Source: an uncultured Bacillota bacterium (GTDB lineage Bacteria; Bacillota; Clostridia; Oscillospirales; Oscillospiraceae). Taken from it: a stretch of 64,000 bases of DNA. The position numbers were made by a program, and so were the translations under genes. The stretch's first letter is position 1; each line of letters begins with the position of its first letter. Positions 55,745 to 64,000 of the stretch are shown one piece after another. The stretch is from the NCBI GenBank assembly GCA_947073765.1, contig CAMTMZ010000004.1, positions 40,872-104,871 of the forward strand, in the 5' to 3' direction. Under the pieces are notes generated by a model that made no database searches, was not told the origin of the DNA, and saw only the letters and a list, made by a program, of their open reading frames with translations.

Positions 55745-58700
55745 ATGAAACTGCTCACTGCTGCCGTCAGCCGCCTGACAGAATTTCAGCAGCTTCTGAC
55801 CGCTTTGGAGGGGGGGCGTTCCCCTGTGGCCCTGTCCGGGGCGGCGGCCATTCACCGGGTCCACATCGCCGCCGGCATCGGGCTGACCGCACGGCGGCCG
55901 GTGGTGGTAGTGTGCGCCGACGAGCTGGAGGGACAAAAGCTGGCGCGGGACCTGTCCGCCTTTGCCGAGACACCGGTGCCGGTGCTGGGACCCAGAGACT
56001 TTACCTTCCACAACGCCGCCGCGCTCTCGCGGCAGTGGGAGCACCGGCGGCTGTCCCTTCTCAAGGGAGTGAGGGATGGGGCGATCCCCTTTCTGGTGGC
56101 CACCGTGGAGGGGCTGCTCCAGCGGACGATTCCTCCGGAGGTCTTGGAGCACTGCTGCCGGGAGCTGAAGATGGGGGCGTCCTGCGACCTAAATGAGCTG
56201 GCTGAGGCCCTGGCCGCCGCCGGATATGTCCGGTGTGAGCAGGTGGAGGGGGTGGGACAGTTTTCCCTGAGGGGGGACATCCTGGATGTGTTTTCCCCCG
56301 GTATGGACAGCCCCGTTCGTGCGGAATTTTTCGGCGACGAGGTGGACGCCATGGGGGCCTTTGACCCGGTGACTCAGCGGCGGACGGAGAACCTGGAGCG
56401 GATCACCCTGCTCCCCGCCGCCGAGGTGCTGCCGCAGGCGGCCCCCGGAGGGCTGGCCGGATTGTCTAAAAAGCTGTGTGATTTGGCCGCCAGGGCCCGG
56501 CAAAGGGACAATAAGGCCCTGGCCGCCACGCTGGAGCAGGACGACGAGGCCATTGCCCAGGGCCGGACCTTTCCGGCGCTGGACCGGTATATGGCGCTGA
56601 TCTATCCAAAGCTGGCCGGGGGGGTGGACTACCTTCCTCCGGACGCCTGTATGATTTTCGACCAGGCTCCCCGAATTGCCGACCGGGCAAAGTCCTACCA
56701 GTGGCAGCTGGAGGAGGATGTAAAATCTCTGCTGGAGCAGGGGGAGCTGGACCCCTCCTGCGCCCAGCTGGCCATGCCCTTTCCTCAGCTTCTTGGCCGC
56801 CTGGAGGACTGGCCGGTGGTGTATCTGGACTCCTTTACCACCTCTGGTTACCCCGTGCCCCCCAGGGAGCTGCTGTCGATTACCGCCAAGCAGCTGCCCC
56901 ACTTTCTGGCCAGCCTGGAGACGGCGGTGCAGGACCTGGCGCACTACCAGAGCAGCGGCTTTGCCAGTCTGGTGCTGGTGTCCGGAGAACAGCGGGCGCT
57001 GGATCTGCAAAACCTCCTGCGGGAGCAGAAGATAAAATCCGCGGTGGATTTTCAGCTCAAGGCCCTCCCCCAGCCGGGACAGATTATCATCACCGTGGGG
57101 GGGCTGTCCGGCGGGCTGGAGTACCCCGCCGTCCGGCTGGCCGTCCTCACAGAGGGGGAGAAGACGGCCGGGAAAAGACCGCGCCCCCGAAAGGACGCGA
57201 CGAACAGACAGAAGCTGAAGTCCTACGCCGACCTCACCCCCGGGGATCTGGTGGTCCATGAGCACCACGGGGTGGGCCGGTATGTGGGAATGGTGAAGAT
57301 GCCGGTGGAGGGCATCGAGAAAGACTATGTGAAGATCGCCTACGCCGGCACCGACGTGCTCTATGTCCCCGCTACCCAGATGGATCTGGTGAGCAAGTAT
57401 ATCGGCGGCGGCGAGGACGCCAACGAGACAAAAAAGCTTAACCGCCTGGGAGGGCAGGAGTGGGAGAGAGCGAAAACACGGGCGAAAAAGGCGGTGCAGG
57501 ATCTGGCAAAAGGGCTGATCCGGCTCTATGCCCAGCGCCAGCGTCAGCCGGGCTACGCGTTCGCCCCCGACTCCCCCTGGCAGCGGGAGTTTGAGGAGCA
57601 GTTTGAATACACCGAGACCGACGATCAGCTGCGGTGCATCGGGGAGATCAAACGGGACATGGAGCGCCCCACGCCCATGGACCGGCTGCTGTGCGGCGAT
57701 GTGGGCTACGGCAAGACGGAGGTGGCCTTTCGGGCCATGATGAAGTGCGTGCTGGACAACAAGCAGGCAGCCATTCTGGTGCCCACCACAGTGCTGGCCC
57801 GGCAGCACTATCTCACTGCCCTGCGCCGGTTCCAGAAGTACCCCGTCAATATCGATGTGGTATCCCGTTTCCGCACGTCCGCCCAGATGAAAGAGACCCT
57901 GCGAAAGGTGGAAAACGGCGAGGTGGATATTCTCATCGGCACCCACCGGCTGTTTAACAAGGATGTGCGCTTTAAGGACCTGGGGCTGCTGGTGGTGGAT
58001 GAGGAGCAGCGCTTTGGGGTGCAGCACAAGGAGAAGCTGAAGGAGAACTTTAAGCAGGTGGATGTGCTTACGCTGTCCGCCACCCCCATCCCCAGGACGC
58101 TGAACATGGCGTTGTCCGGAATACGGGACATGTCCACCCTGGAGGAGCCGCCGGCCGACCGCCAGCCGGTGCAGACTTATGTGCTGGAGCACGACTGGAA
58201 CCTGATTGCCGACGCCATGCGCCGGGAGCTGGAGCGGGGCGGGCAGGTGTTTTATCTCCACAACCGGGTGGAGACCATTGACCGGTGCGCCGCCCGCATC
58301 CAGATGCTGCTGGGGGAGGACGCCGCCATCGGCGTGGCCCACGGCCGCATGGCCCAGGAGGCCATCGACGACGTGATGGCCCAGATGACCGACGGGGAGC
58401 TGAACGTGCTGGTATGCACCACCATCATTGAGACAGGGATTGATCTGCCCAATGTAAACACCCTGATTATGGAGGACGCCGACAAGCTGGGCCTGGCCCA
58501 GCTTCACCAGATTCGGGGCCGGGTGGGCCGGTCCAACCGCCGCGCCTTCGCCTACCTCACATACCGCCGGGGGAAGGTGCTCAGCGAGGTGGCGTCCAAG
58601 CGGCTGGAGGCCATACGGGAATTTGCCGAATTTGGCTCCGGCTTTAAAATTGCCATGCGGGATCTGGAGATCCGCGGAGCGGGCAACGTACTGGGTCCGG

Positions 58701-59245
58701 AGCAGAGTGGGTTTCTGCTCTCTGTGGGCTACGATATGTACCTCAAGCTGCTGGAGGAGGCGGTTCTTCTGGAACAGGGCCAGCCGCTGCCCACACGCAC
58801 CGAGTGCGCCGCCAACCTCAGCGTGTCCGCCTCCATTCCGGACCGGTATGTCCCCTCGCCGGAGCAGCGGATGGACCTGTACCGCCGCATCGCGGCCATC
58901 CGTGGGGAGGAAGAGGCCGATGAGCTGGTAGACGAGCTCATTGACCGGTACGGCGAGCCCCCCCGGCCGGTAAACAACCTGATCTCTGTGGCCCTGCTCC
59001 GGGCCACCGCCGCCCGGTGCCGCATCAGCGACCTGGCCCAGAAGGGGGATAAGCTGATCTTTACCCTGGAGGAGTTTTGCCTGGAGTCCTTCTCGGCCCT
59101 GTGCGCCCAGGAGAAGTATTCCAAGCGGATGCTCCTGATGCCGGGAGACGCACCCCGTTTCTCCTTCCGCCTGGCCAAAAATGAGGACCCTCTCCGGTGC
59201 GCCCGGCATGTGGTGGAGGACTACGCCAAAGTGCTGGAGATGTAA
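55745..59245 (+). CDS. mfd: Transcription-repair coupling factor Mfd
   Basis: Removes stalled RNA polymerase from DNA lesions and recruits UvrA. The 1166 residues follow the family plan: UvrB-homology module (about 1-400), the CarD-like RNA polymerase interaction domain (LTPGDLVVHEHHGVGRYVGM, about 495-514), the RecG-like translocase with Walker A LLCGDVGYGKTEVAF (about 648-662), DEEQRFGVQHKEKL (DEEQ, about 752), TLSATPIPRTLNMAL, IIETGIDLPNVNTL and QLHQIRGRVGRS, and the C-terminal TRCF domain (about 1000-1110). Complete. Confidence 0.97.
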   Translation: MKLLTAAVSRLTEFQQLLTALEGGRSPVALSGAAAIHRVHIAAGIGLTARRPVVVVCADELEGQKLARDLSAFAETPVPVLGPRDFTFHNAAALSRQWEHRRLSLLKGVRDGAIPFLVATVEGLLQRTIPPEVLEHCCRELKMGASCDLNELAEALAAAGYVRCEQVEGVGQFSLRGDILDVFSPGMDSPVRAEFFGDEVDAMGAFDPVTQRRTENLERITLLPAAEVLPQAAPGGLAGLSKKLCDLAARARQRDNKALAATLEQDDEAIAQGRTFPALDRYMALIYPKLAGGVDYLPPDACMIFDQAPRIADRAKSYQWQLEEDVKSLLEQGELDPSCAQLAMPFPQLLGRLEDWPVVYLDSFTTSGYPVPPRELLSITAKQLPHFLASLETAVQDLAHYQSSGFASLVLVSGEQRALDLQNLLREQKIKSAVDFQLKALPQPGQIIITVGGLSGGLEYPAVRLAVLTEGEKTAGKRPRPRKDATNRQKLKSYADLTPGDLVVHEHHGVGRYVGMVKMPVEGIEKDYVKIAYAGTDVLYVPATQMDLVSKYIGGGEDANETKKLNRLGGQEWERAKTRAKKAVQDLAKGLIRLYAQRQRQPGYAFAPDSPWQREFEEQFEYTETDDQLRCIGEIKRDMERPTPMDRLLCGDVGYGKTEVAFRAMMKCVLDNKQAAILVPTTVLARQHYLTALRRFQKYPVNIDVVSRFRTSAQMKETLRKVENGEVDILIGTHRLFNKDVRFKDLGLLVVDEEQRFGVQHKEKLKENFKQVDVLTLSATPIPRTLNMALSGIRDMSTLEEPPADRQPVQTYVLEHDWNLIADAMRRELERGGQVFYLHNRVETIDRCAARIQMLLGEDAAIGVAHGRMAQEAIDDVMAQMTDGELNVLVCTTIIETGIDLPNVNTLIMEDADKLGLAQLHQIRGRVGRSNRRAFAYLTYRRGKVLSEVASKRLEAIREFAEFGSGFKIAMRDLEIRGAGNVLGPEQSGFLLSVGYDMYLKLLEEAVLLEQGQPLPTRTECAANLSVSASIPDRYVPSPEQRMDLYRRIAAIRGEEEADELVDELIDRYGEPPRPVNNLISVALLRATAARCRISDLAQKGDKLIFTLEEFCLESFSALCAQEKYSKRMLLMPGDAPRFSFRLAKNEDPLRCARHVVEDYAKVLEM

Positions 59246-59287
59246 CGCTGTATTTGAGTCTGCTTTAATGAATAAGTTGTCTAAGGC

Positions 59288-59316
59288 TTGCCAACCGCCT
59301 TCCGCTATGATATGAT
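59288..59316 (+). promoter_or_regulatory. Sigma-A type promoter for the PpiC-type lipoprotein
   Basis: TTGCCA (59288-59293), 17-base spacer, TATGAT (59311-59316), 44 bases before the ATG. Confidence 0.8.
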
Positions 59317-59360
59317 AGGGGCCGTTCACCATGCCTGAAAGCAAGAAAGGAAGCACTTTT

Positions 59361-60536
59361 ATGAAAAAATTAAAACGAATGGGGGCCATGACCCTGGCCC
59401 TTGTGATGGCGCTGTCCGCCCTGAGCGGCTGCGGGCAGAAGAGCCCTGGCGCCTCGTCCAATCCCGCCGGGTCCGGGTCGGGGGACTCCTCCCAAATCAC
59501 GCCCATGGACCTGAGCAAGATTACCGACCCCTATCTGGCCGTATCCGGTCTGGCAGGGGATGAGGTAGTGGCCCGGGTGGGCGATGGGGAGATCACCGCC
59601 AGCCAATACCTGTACTGGCTCAACCGGGAGATCGAAAACTACCTGGCCCCATTTGGCGGCCAGATGAATACTCTGCCCTGGGACTCTGAGATGGCGGAGG
59701 GGCTCACCTTCGGCCAGTCCATGGGGGAAGAGGCCCTGGATGTGGCCAGCTACTACTGCGTTATGAAAAAAGCCGCACAGGACGCCGGCATTGCCCCTGA
59801 TCCCGGCGTAGCCGCCACCGTGGATCAGCAGTACGCGGATCTGGTGGTGCAGGCGGGCGCCAATGAGGAGCGGGTGATCCACGCCTTATGGGCCCAGATG
59901 CTCACCAAGAACCTGCTTACCAGCCTCAACGAGCACAGCGATCTGTTTACCCAGCTGGTGAACCGGGACCGGGAGGAGAACGGAGAGCCCACCGACGCCG
60001 AGGTGATGGCCTACCTGGAGGAGATCGGGACATACCGGGCCAAGCACATCCTGCTGGCCACCATCGACCTGGCCACCCGGGAGCCCCTGGACGATGAGGC
60101 AATTGCCCAGAAAAAGGCGGCGGCGGATGATCTGCTGGTACAGCTGCGGGGGGCGGAGGACCCCATTGCCCTGTTCGACCAGCTGATGAACCAGTACAGT
60201 GAGGACACCGGTCTGGAGACCAATCCCGACGGCTACACCACCCAAAAGGGGGAGATGGTAGCCCCCTTTGAGCAGGCCGCTCTGGCGCTGAAGGACGGGG
60301 AGATCAGCGATGTGGTGGAGAGCGACTTTGGTTATCACATCATCCTCCGTCTGCCCATCAACCCGGACGGCTTCCGAGATGAGTGCGCCGCCGCCCGGCT
60401 TCGGGACAGCCTGATACAGGAACGGGAGCGGCTGGGGGTGGAGAAGACCGCCGCCTACGACAAGCTGGATGTGGGCACATTTTGGAATAACATGCTGTCG
60501 CTTCAGACCGCCGTTCAGATGGAGGCCGTTGGGTAA
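59361..60536 (+). CDS. PpiC/PrsA-like peptidyl-prolyl isomerase lipoprotein
   Basis: Extracytoplasmic foldase. The 391 residues begin with a lipoprotein signal, MKKLKRMGAMTLALVMALS then ALSGC, giving the lipid-attachment cysteine at residue 24. A SurA/PrsA-like helical region follows (about 75-225, with VARVGDGEITASQYLYWLNREIE), and a parvulin domain from about 225 (TYRAKHILLATIDL, LMNQYSEDTG, GEMVAPFEQAALALKDGEISDVVESDFGYHIILRL). The FGYHII end is the parvulin signature. AAAGGAAGCACTTTT precedes the ATG. Confidence 0.92.
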   Translation: MKKLKRMGAMTLALVMALSALSGCGQKSPGASSNPAGSGSGDSSQITPMDLSKITDPYLAVSGLAGDEVVARVGDGEITASQYLYWLNREIENYLAPFGGQMNTLPWDSEMAEGLTFGQSMGEEALDVASYYCVMKKAAQDAGIAPDPGVAATVDQQYADLVVQAGANEERVIHALWAQMLTKNLLTSLNEHSDLFTQLVNRDREENGEPTDAEVMAYLEEIGTYRAKHILLATIDLATREPLDDEAIAQKKAAADDLLVQLRGAEDPIALFDQLMNQYSEDTGLETNPDGYTTQKGEMVAPFEQAALALKDGEISDVVESDFGYHIILRLPINPDGFRDECAAARLRDSLIQERERLGVEKTAAYDKLDVGTFWNNMLSLQTAVQMEAVG

Positions 60537-60542
60537 GCGGAC

Positions 60543-60572
60543 AGGAGCGTCCCCCGGGGCGCTTCTTTTTTT
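60543..60572 (+). terminator. Intrinsic terminator after the PpiC-type gene
   Basis: AGGAGCGTCCC (60543-60553), loop CC, GGGGCGCTTCT (60556-60566), then a T run. Two G-U pairs in an 11-bp stem. Confidence 0.85.
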
Positions 60573-60602
60573 ATAAAAAAGGGGGATGTAAACTAAAGTT
60601 GG

Positions 60603-60631
60603 TTGCAAAAACAGTCCGCCGGAGGTATGAT
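60603..60631 (+). promoter_or_regulatory. Sigma-A type promoter for the XRE regulator
   Basis: TTGCAA (60603-60608), 17-base spacer, TATGAT (60626-60631), 35 bases before the start codon. Confidence 0.8.
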
Positions 60632-60665
60632 GAGACTATTCTATCATCCCCAGGAGGTATCCGCT

Positions 60666-61421
60666 ATGGAGCTGAAAGAGACATTAGTGTATTATCGGAA
60701 ACGTCAGGGACTGTCCCAGATTGAGCTGGCGGAGGCGCTGTTGGTGTCCCGGCAGACCGTGTCCAAATGGGAGACCGGCTCCGCCCTGCCCTCGGCGGAG
60801 AATCTGCTGGCCCTGAGCAAGCTGTATGGGGTGAGTGCGGACGCGCTGCTCAACGCGGAGCGGACGGAGGATGTCCTAGAGCCTGTTCTGCTTCCCGCGC
60901 CCCCCTCGCCGCCCAAAGAAAAACGCACCCTCAATCCCCGGCGACTCATTGTGTGGATGCTGGCTGCCGTGCTTGTCTGCGACCTGATCGCGTTCTTCAT
61001 GGATGCCTCGGTGTACGCCGATGTATCCGCGCCCGGTTTTCTTCACTTTACACAAATATTCCGAATTTTGTCCTGCTGCGCCATTGGCCTGTGCTTTGCC
61101 TGGCTGGACCGGGCCTGGCCCGCGCGCAAGAGGACTTCTCTCCTCATCGCGGCGGCCGCTCTGGTCCTGGCGGTGTACCCTATTATGTTCCCAACCCCTC
61201 TGCTCTGGAAGCTGTACGATTGGATCGCCTGGAGCGGTCTTCACACCTTTGAGGCGGCTTTTCCTCCAAACCCTGTCCGTACCTGCGTCGCCTGGACCCT
61301 GTGCGACGAAATTGCCATCCTTTCCCACGGGTGCCTGGTGATCTGCTTCCAGCTGGGCCGGCTTCGTTTTTCCGGAAGGCTTTCCCGGGTGCGCCGGCAA
61401 GAGATCGCCCCGCAGACCTGA
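60666..61421 (+). CDS. XRE-family regulator with C-terminal membrane domain
   Basis: A 251-residue protein. Residues 1-60 form a Cro/XRE helix-turn-helix (MELKETLVYYRKRQGLSQIELAEALLVSRQTVSKWETGSALPS). After a proline-rich linker come about four hydrophobic segments (about residues 100-120, 127-150, 162-180 and 215-235). The start and the membrane tail are the plan of clostridial membrane-tethered XRE regulators, which often sense envelope stress or peptides. No target is visible; the gene has its own promoter and stands alone. ATG at 60666 follows CAGGAGGTATCCGCT. Confidence 0.88.
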   Translation: MELKETLVYYRKRQGLSQIELAEALLVSRQTVSKWETGSALPSAENLLALSKLYGVSADALLNAERTEDVLEPVLLPAPPSPPKEKRTLNPRRLIVWMLAAVLVCDLIAFFMDASVYADVSAPGFLHFTQIFRILSCCAIGLCFAWLDRAWPARKRTSLLIAAAALVLAVYPIMFPTPLLWKLYDWIAWSGLHTFEAAFPPNPVRTCVAWTLCDEIAILSHGCLVICFQLGRLRFSGRLSRVRRQEIAPQT

Positions 61422-61467
61422 AACCAAACAGGAGCGCCCCAATCCGGGGCGCTCCTGTTTGGTTTTT
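61421..61467. terminator. Long bidirectional terminator between convergent genes
   Basis: AAACCAAACAGGAGCGCCCC (61421-61440), loop AATCC and the perfect complement (61446-61465) form an uninterrupted 20-bp stem with A-rich and T-rich ends, serving both the XRE gene and the RluD-family gene. Confidence 0.9.
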
Positions 61468-62395
61468 ATAGAGGCCGGCCGGGCCGGGCCGCATTCAGCC
61501 GGTCCAGAATTGTCCGGAACCAAGGGGGGAGAGGACACTCCAGCTCCATCGTCTCGCCGGTAGAGGGGTGGACAAACCGCAGCCGCCGGGCGTGGAGGCA
61601 CTGTCCGGCCAGACCGGGGACCGGTTTTTTCGCCCCGTATACTGTATCGCCCAGCAGAGGATGGCCGATGGAGGACATGTGGACCCGAATCTGGTGGGTG
61701 CGGCCCGTCTCCAGCCGGCACTCTACGTGGGTATAGCCGGGATACCGGGCCAGAACGGACCAATGGGTCACCGCCGGCCTGCCGTTTTTACGGTCGACGG
61801 CCATCCTTTTTCGGTCTGCGGGGTGGCGGCCGATGGGGGCGTCTATGGTGCCGCTGTCTTCCTTCAGGCCCCCCACCGCTACCGCCTCATAGGTCCTGGA
61901 TAAAGAGTGGTCCTGGAGCTGAGCGGCCAGGGATAAGTGGGACGAGTCATTCTTGGCGGCGATAATCAGGCCAGAGGTGTCCCGGTCGATGCGGTGGACA
62001 ATGCCGGGGCGCAGGGCGCCGTTGATTCCGGACAGTGAATTTTTGCAGTGATACAACAAAGCGTTTACTAAAGTGCCATCAGGGTGTCCTGGGGCGGGGT
62101 GGACCACCAGCCCCACAGGCTTGTTGACCACAATGAGGTCGCCGTCCTCATAGATCACGTCCAGAGGGATGTTCTGCGGGAGTATGTCGATGGGCTCCGG
62201 ATCGGGGAGAGACACCGTTAAAGTCTGGCCGGGGGTGGGACGGGCGTTTTTCCTCGCCGGCGTTCCCTCCAGGGTGACCAGCCCCTGCTCCAGCAGCTTT
62301 TGGGCGGAGGAGCGGGTCAGATTGGGGACCAGGCGGGAGAGGAGGGCGTCTGCCCGCTCTCCCTCCCGGTCAGCGGTCAGCGTCAGTGTCGTCAT
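61466..62395 (-). CDS. RluD/RluA-family ribosomal RNA pseudouridine synthase
   Basis: Isomerises uridines in large-subunit rRNA. The 309 residues have an N-terminal S4 RNA-binding domain (ERADALLSRLVPNLTRSSAQKLLEQGLVTLEG), DLIVVNKPVGLVVHPAPGH (about 91-109), the catalytic motif HRIDRDTSGLIIAAK (about 134-148, aspartate nucleophile), and the C-terminal LETGRTHQIRVHMSSIGHPLLGD. RluD of E. coli acts on the 1911-1917 region; exact positions are not readable here. It starts 26 bases inside the end of lspA and follows it as in Bacillus (lspA-rluD/ylyB). Confidence 0.95.
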   Translation of the reverse strand: MTTLTLTADREGERADALLSRLVPNLTRSSAQKLLEQGLVTLEGTPARKNARPTPGQTLTVSLPDPEPIDILPQNIPLDVIYEDGDLIVVNKPVGLVVHPAPGHPDGTLVNALLYHCKNSLSGINGALRPGIVHRIDRDTSGLIIAAKNDSSHLSLAAQLQDHSLSRTYEAVAVGGLKEDSGTIDAPIGRHPADRKRMAVDRKNGRPAVTHWSVLARYPGYTHVECRLETGRTHQIRVHMSSIGHPLLGDTVYGAKKPVPGLAGQCLHARRLRFVHPSTGETMELECPLPPWFRTILDRLNAARPGRPL

Positions 62396-62864
62396 GGGCG
62401 GCCTCCTGGGGACGGGGCTCCAGCTTATCCATCAGGAACAGATAGTATACGCCGGCGGCAATGCCCCCGACGACCACGCAGATATCCGCTACGTTGAACA
62501 CGGCAAAGCGCATGAACAGGACATTGAACATGTCGACCACAAAGCCCCGGAAGGCCCGGTCAATCAGGTTGCCCACCGCCCCCGCCAGCAGCAGGGTGAT
62601 GGTCAGCTTGCCCAGGGGATGGCGGAAAAAGTTTTTCCAGAGGGCCAGCGCCAGCGCAATGGACATGACCAGGGACACCAGAGCCAGGGCCCAGGTGTGC
62701 TCGGAAAAGATAGAAAAAGCGGCCCCGGTATTGGTGATATAGGTCAGCTCCACAAGGTATGGGATAAAGGGGACGTGCCCCCCCAGGGGTATGTTGGTCA
62801 TAACCAGGTATTTCACAAGCTGGTCCACGGCCACCAGGGCCGCGGCGATGAGTCCGTAAATCAT
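62370..62864 (-). CDS. lspA: Lipoprotein signal peptidase (signal peptidase II)
   Basis: Aspartyl protease in the membrane that cleaves prolipoprotein signals; the BMP and PpiC lipoproteins in this window are predicted substrates. The 164 residues have four membrane segments and the family boxes ALVAVDQLVKYLV (about 8-20), TNTGAAFSIFSEH, LAGAVGNLIDRAFRGFVVDMFNV (first catalytic D) and FAVFNVADICVVVGG (second catalytic D). A charged tail (RPQEAAHDDTDADR) overlaps the RluD-family start by 26 bases. Sixteen bases after the dnaC-like gene. Confidence 0.96.
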   Translation of the reverse strand: MIYGLIAAALVAVDQLVKYLVMTNIPLGGHVPFIPYLVELTYITNTGAAFSIFSEHTWALALVSLVMSIALALALWKNFFRHPLGKLTITLLLAGAVGNLIDRAFRGFVVDMFNVLFMRFAVFNVADICVVVGGIAAGVYYLFLMDKLEPRPQEAAHDDTDADR

Positions 62865-62879
62865 GGGTGGTTTCTCCTT

Positions 62880-63884
62880 TTACAGCTGACGTTTGCGCAC
62901 CAGCCGGATATCGTCGCCAAAGAAGTGGAGAACATGGTACTCTCCGTCAAGGCGGGAGGCAATCTGGGGGGCGTAGCGCCGGGCCGCCTCCTCCATGGAG
63001 AGGTTGGAGGAGATGACGGTGTGTTTTCCTCCCACCAGACGGGTATTGATAAGCTCATAGAGGGCGGACTGGGTAAACTGGGTGGTGAGCTCACTGCCCA
63101 AATCATCTAGAATGAGCAGGTCGCAGTTGAGGCAGCGGCGGGTCTCGTCCCGGGCGTCCATGCCGTCCGGGCTGTCCCGAAGGAATTTTCGGGCCTCAAA
63201 CTGGGCGAAAATGTTTCCGGCGGTGTCATATACCACTGAAAAACCGTTTTCCGACACGGTGCGGGCAATGCAGGCGGACAGGAAGGTCTTGCCCAGTCCC
63301 GGCGCCCCGGAGAGAAAGAGATTTTTGATGGCGAAGCGGCCAAACTTGGTGGCGTAATTGAGGCAGACGTCGTAGACCAGCTCCATGTTGCCCCGAGGGG
63401 AGGCGCCTCTGCCTGGGTAGGGGGTCTGGCTGTAGTAGTCCATGCGGAAGGTATCGAAGGACTGTTCCCCCAGGTCCAGCAGCCGGGAGAGCTCCCGGAT
63501 CTGCTCCTGGGCGCACAGGGCTTTCAGACACCGGCACATTTGAGCCCCCTGCCAGCCGGTATCTCGGCACAGGGGACAGGCGGGACTGTCCTCCAGGGCG
63601 TCTTCCGGAAGGCCCATGGCGCCCAGAAGGACGGCCCGTTCCCGCTGCAGATCTTGATTTTCCGCCCGAACCGACTGGACGGCCTGAACGGGGTTCCCCC
63701 CCTGACGGAGGGCGGCGGCCACCAGGCCGGCCATCGTGCCCTGGATGCGCCGGTCCAGCTGCTCCAGCCGGGGCTCGCGCCGGTAGGCGTCCTGCCGCAG
63801 CCGTTCTGTCTTGTCCCGGCGCAGGCGGGACTCCTCCTCCAGCCGCCGGGTGGCCCGGCGCAGTACATTGGCGTCGTATGACAC
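62880..63884 (-). CDS. DnaC/DnaI-like replicative helicase loader ATPase
   Basis: AAA+ protein that loads the DnaB-type helicase onto DNA. The 334 residues contain an N-terminal helical region, a cysteine cluster (CPLCRDTGWQGAQMCRC, about residues 98-114) that likely binds zinc as in DnaI, Walker A FLSGAPGLGKTFLS (about 193-206), Walker B CDLLILDDLGSE, and a late sensor region VISSNLSMEEAARRY..IASRL with the arginine finger. The start is GTG at 63882-63884, directly after the upstream stop, with CAGGAGGGAAACTAA before it. The fragment upstream is DnaD-like, giving the usual dnaD-dnaC order. Confidence 0.92.
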   Translation of the reverse strand: MSYDANVLRRATRRLEEESRLRRDKTERLRQDAYRREPRLEQLDRRIQGTMAGLVAAALRQGGNPVQAVQSVRAENQDLQRERAVLLGAMGLPEDALEDSPACPLCRDTGWQGAQMCRCLKALCAQEQIRELSRLLDLGEQSFDTFRMDYYSQTPYPGRGASPRGNMELVYDVCLNYATKFGRFAIKNLFLSGAPGLGKTFLSACIARTVSENGFSVVYDTAGNIFAQFEARKFLRDSPDGMDARDETRRCLNCDLLILDDLGSELTTQFTQSALYELINTRLVGGKHTVISSNLSMEEAARRYAPQIASRLDGEYHVLHFFGDDIRLVRKRQL

Positions 63885-64000
63885 TTAGTTTCCCTCCTGT
63901 TTCATCTGCTCCATCAGGCGGCGCACACGCTCCATGTCCTCCCTGGCCCGCTGTTCTTGGTTGGCGGAGGGGGGGGGCGCCTGCCGGGGCCCGGCCCCGG
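63885..64000 (-). CDS. C-terminal fragment of a gene upstream of dnaC, probably DnaD-like (cut by window edge)
   Basis: Only the last 38 codons are inside the window. They read, in part, PPPSANQEQRAREDMERV followed by RRLMEQMKQEGN and a TAA at 63887-63885. A proline-rich linker and a short charged helix at the C-terminus fit DnaD-domain replication proteins that precede the helicase loader in this group, but this stretch alone is not diagnostic. The stop abuts the dnaC-like GTG, so the two are coupled. Confidence 0.5.
   Translation of the reverse strand, partial: GAGPRQAPPPSANQEQRAREDMERVRRLMEQMKQEGN

Noticed and set aside
56189..59518. Open frame of about 1109 codons antisense to mfd
   Set aside because: Same GC-driven shadow effect; it has no ribosome site or recognisable domain and mfd is certain.

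Overview
The window is a dense, GC-rich stretch of a bacterial chromosome. The gene content points to a low-GC-phylum but GC-rich, Gram-positive, endospore-forming member of Clostridia, most likely the Oscillospiraceae (the Flavonifractor / Pseudoflavonifractor / Lawsonibacter / Intestinimonas area). The reasons are SpoIIP, DivIVA, SepF, Noc, HemZ, a T-box leader, a YmdB-type phosphodiesterase, MutS-MutL-MiaA-Hfq, strong Shine-Dalgarno sites and house-keeping promoters of the TTGACA-17-TATAAT type. The genus is an inference from gene order and protein style. I see no insertion sequence, prophage, tRNA, rRNA or CRISPR array.

Layout. (1) 1-10956, minus strand: translation and segregation genes. 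Read in the direction of transcription these are noc, parA, parB, an unknown membrane/coiled-coil protein, serS, a PilZ protein, mscL, a small membrane protein and rsmG; then, from its own promoter, a MinD-like ATPase, mgsA, hisS, an unknown anchored protein and aspS (cut by the left edge). Two parS sites, one perfect and one with a single mismatch to the Bacillus consensus, bracket parA-parB. (2) 11294-16994, plus strand: xpt plus a BMP-type nucleoside ABC importer, a purine salvage block. (3) 17005-20371: an isoleucine T-box leader, an 86-codon unknown gene and ileS. (4) 20409-28874: a tiny ribbon-helix-helix gene on the other strand, then rpsO, pnp, a ymdB-like gene, a GNAT acetyltransferase, a YhaO/YhaN-like (SbcDC-like) nuclease pair and a signal peptidase. 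(5) 29053-39293: recJ, rel, dtd, an unknown gene, a metallo-beta-lactamase-fold hydrolase, hemZ, a uridine-kinase-like gene and a cytoplasmic alpha-amylase-family enzyme.

(6) 39428-43342, minus strand: a P-type calcium ATPase and spoIIP. (7) 43490-55646, plus strand: miaB, mutS, mutL, miaA and hfq with two unknown genes interleaved, followed by a division block of an HlyD-like membrane protein, yggS, sepF and divIVA. (8) 55745-61421: mfd, a PpiC-type foldase lipoprotein and a membrane-bound XRE regulator. (9) 61466-64000, minus strand: a DnaD-like fragment (right edge), dnaC/dnaI-like helicase loader, lspA and an RluD-family pseudouridine synthase.

Most of this is core genome. I did not find a clear new multi-gene system. 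The parts most worth a second look are RNA and spacer signals: a T-box-like remnant with competing hairpins before hisS, an attenuator without a recognisable aptamer before xpt, a branched leader before pnp, an AT-rich nine-fold hexamer array before mutS, and an unknown gene placed under the ileS T-box. Among proteins the notable ones are the unknown partner translationally linked to parB, a MinD-like protein with no MinC/MinE and no usual membrane tail, and a membrane-anchored SbcC-like ATPase.
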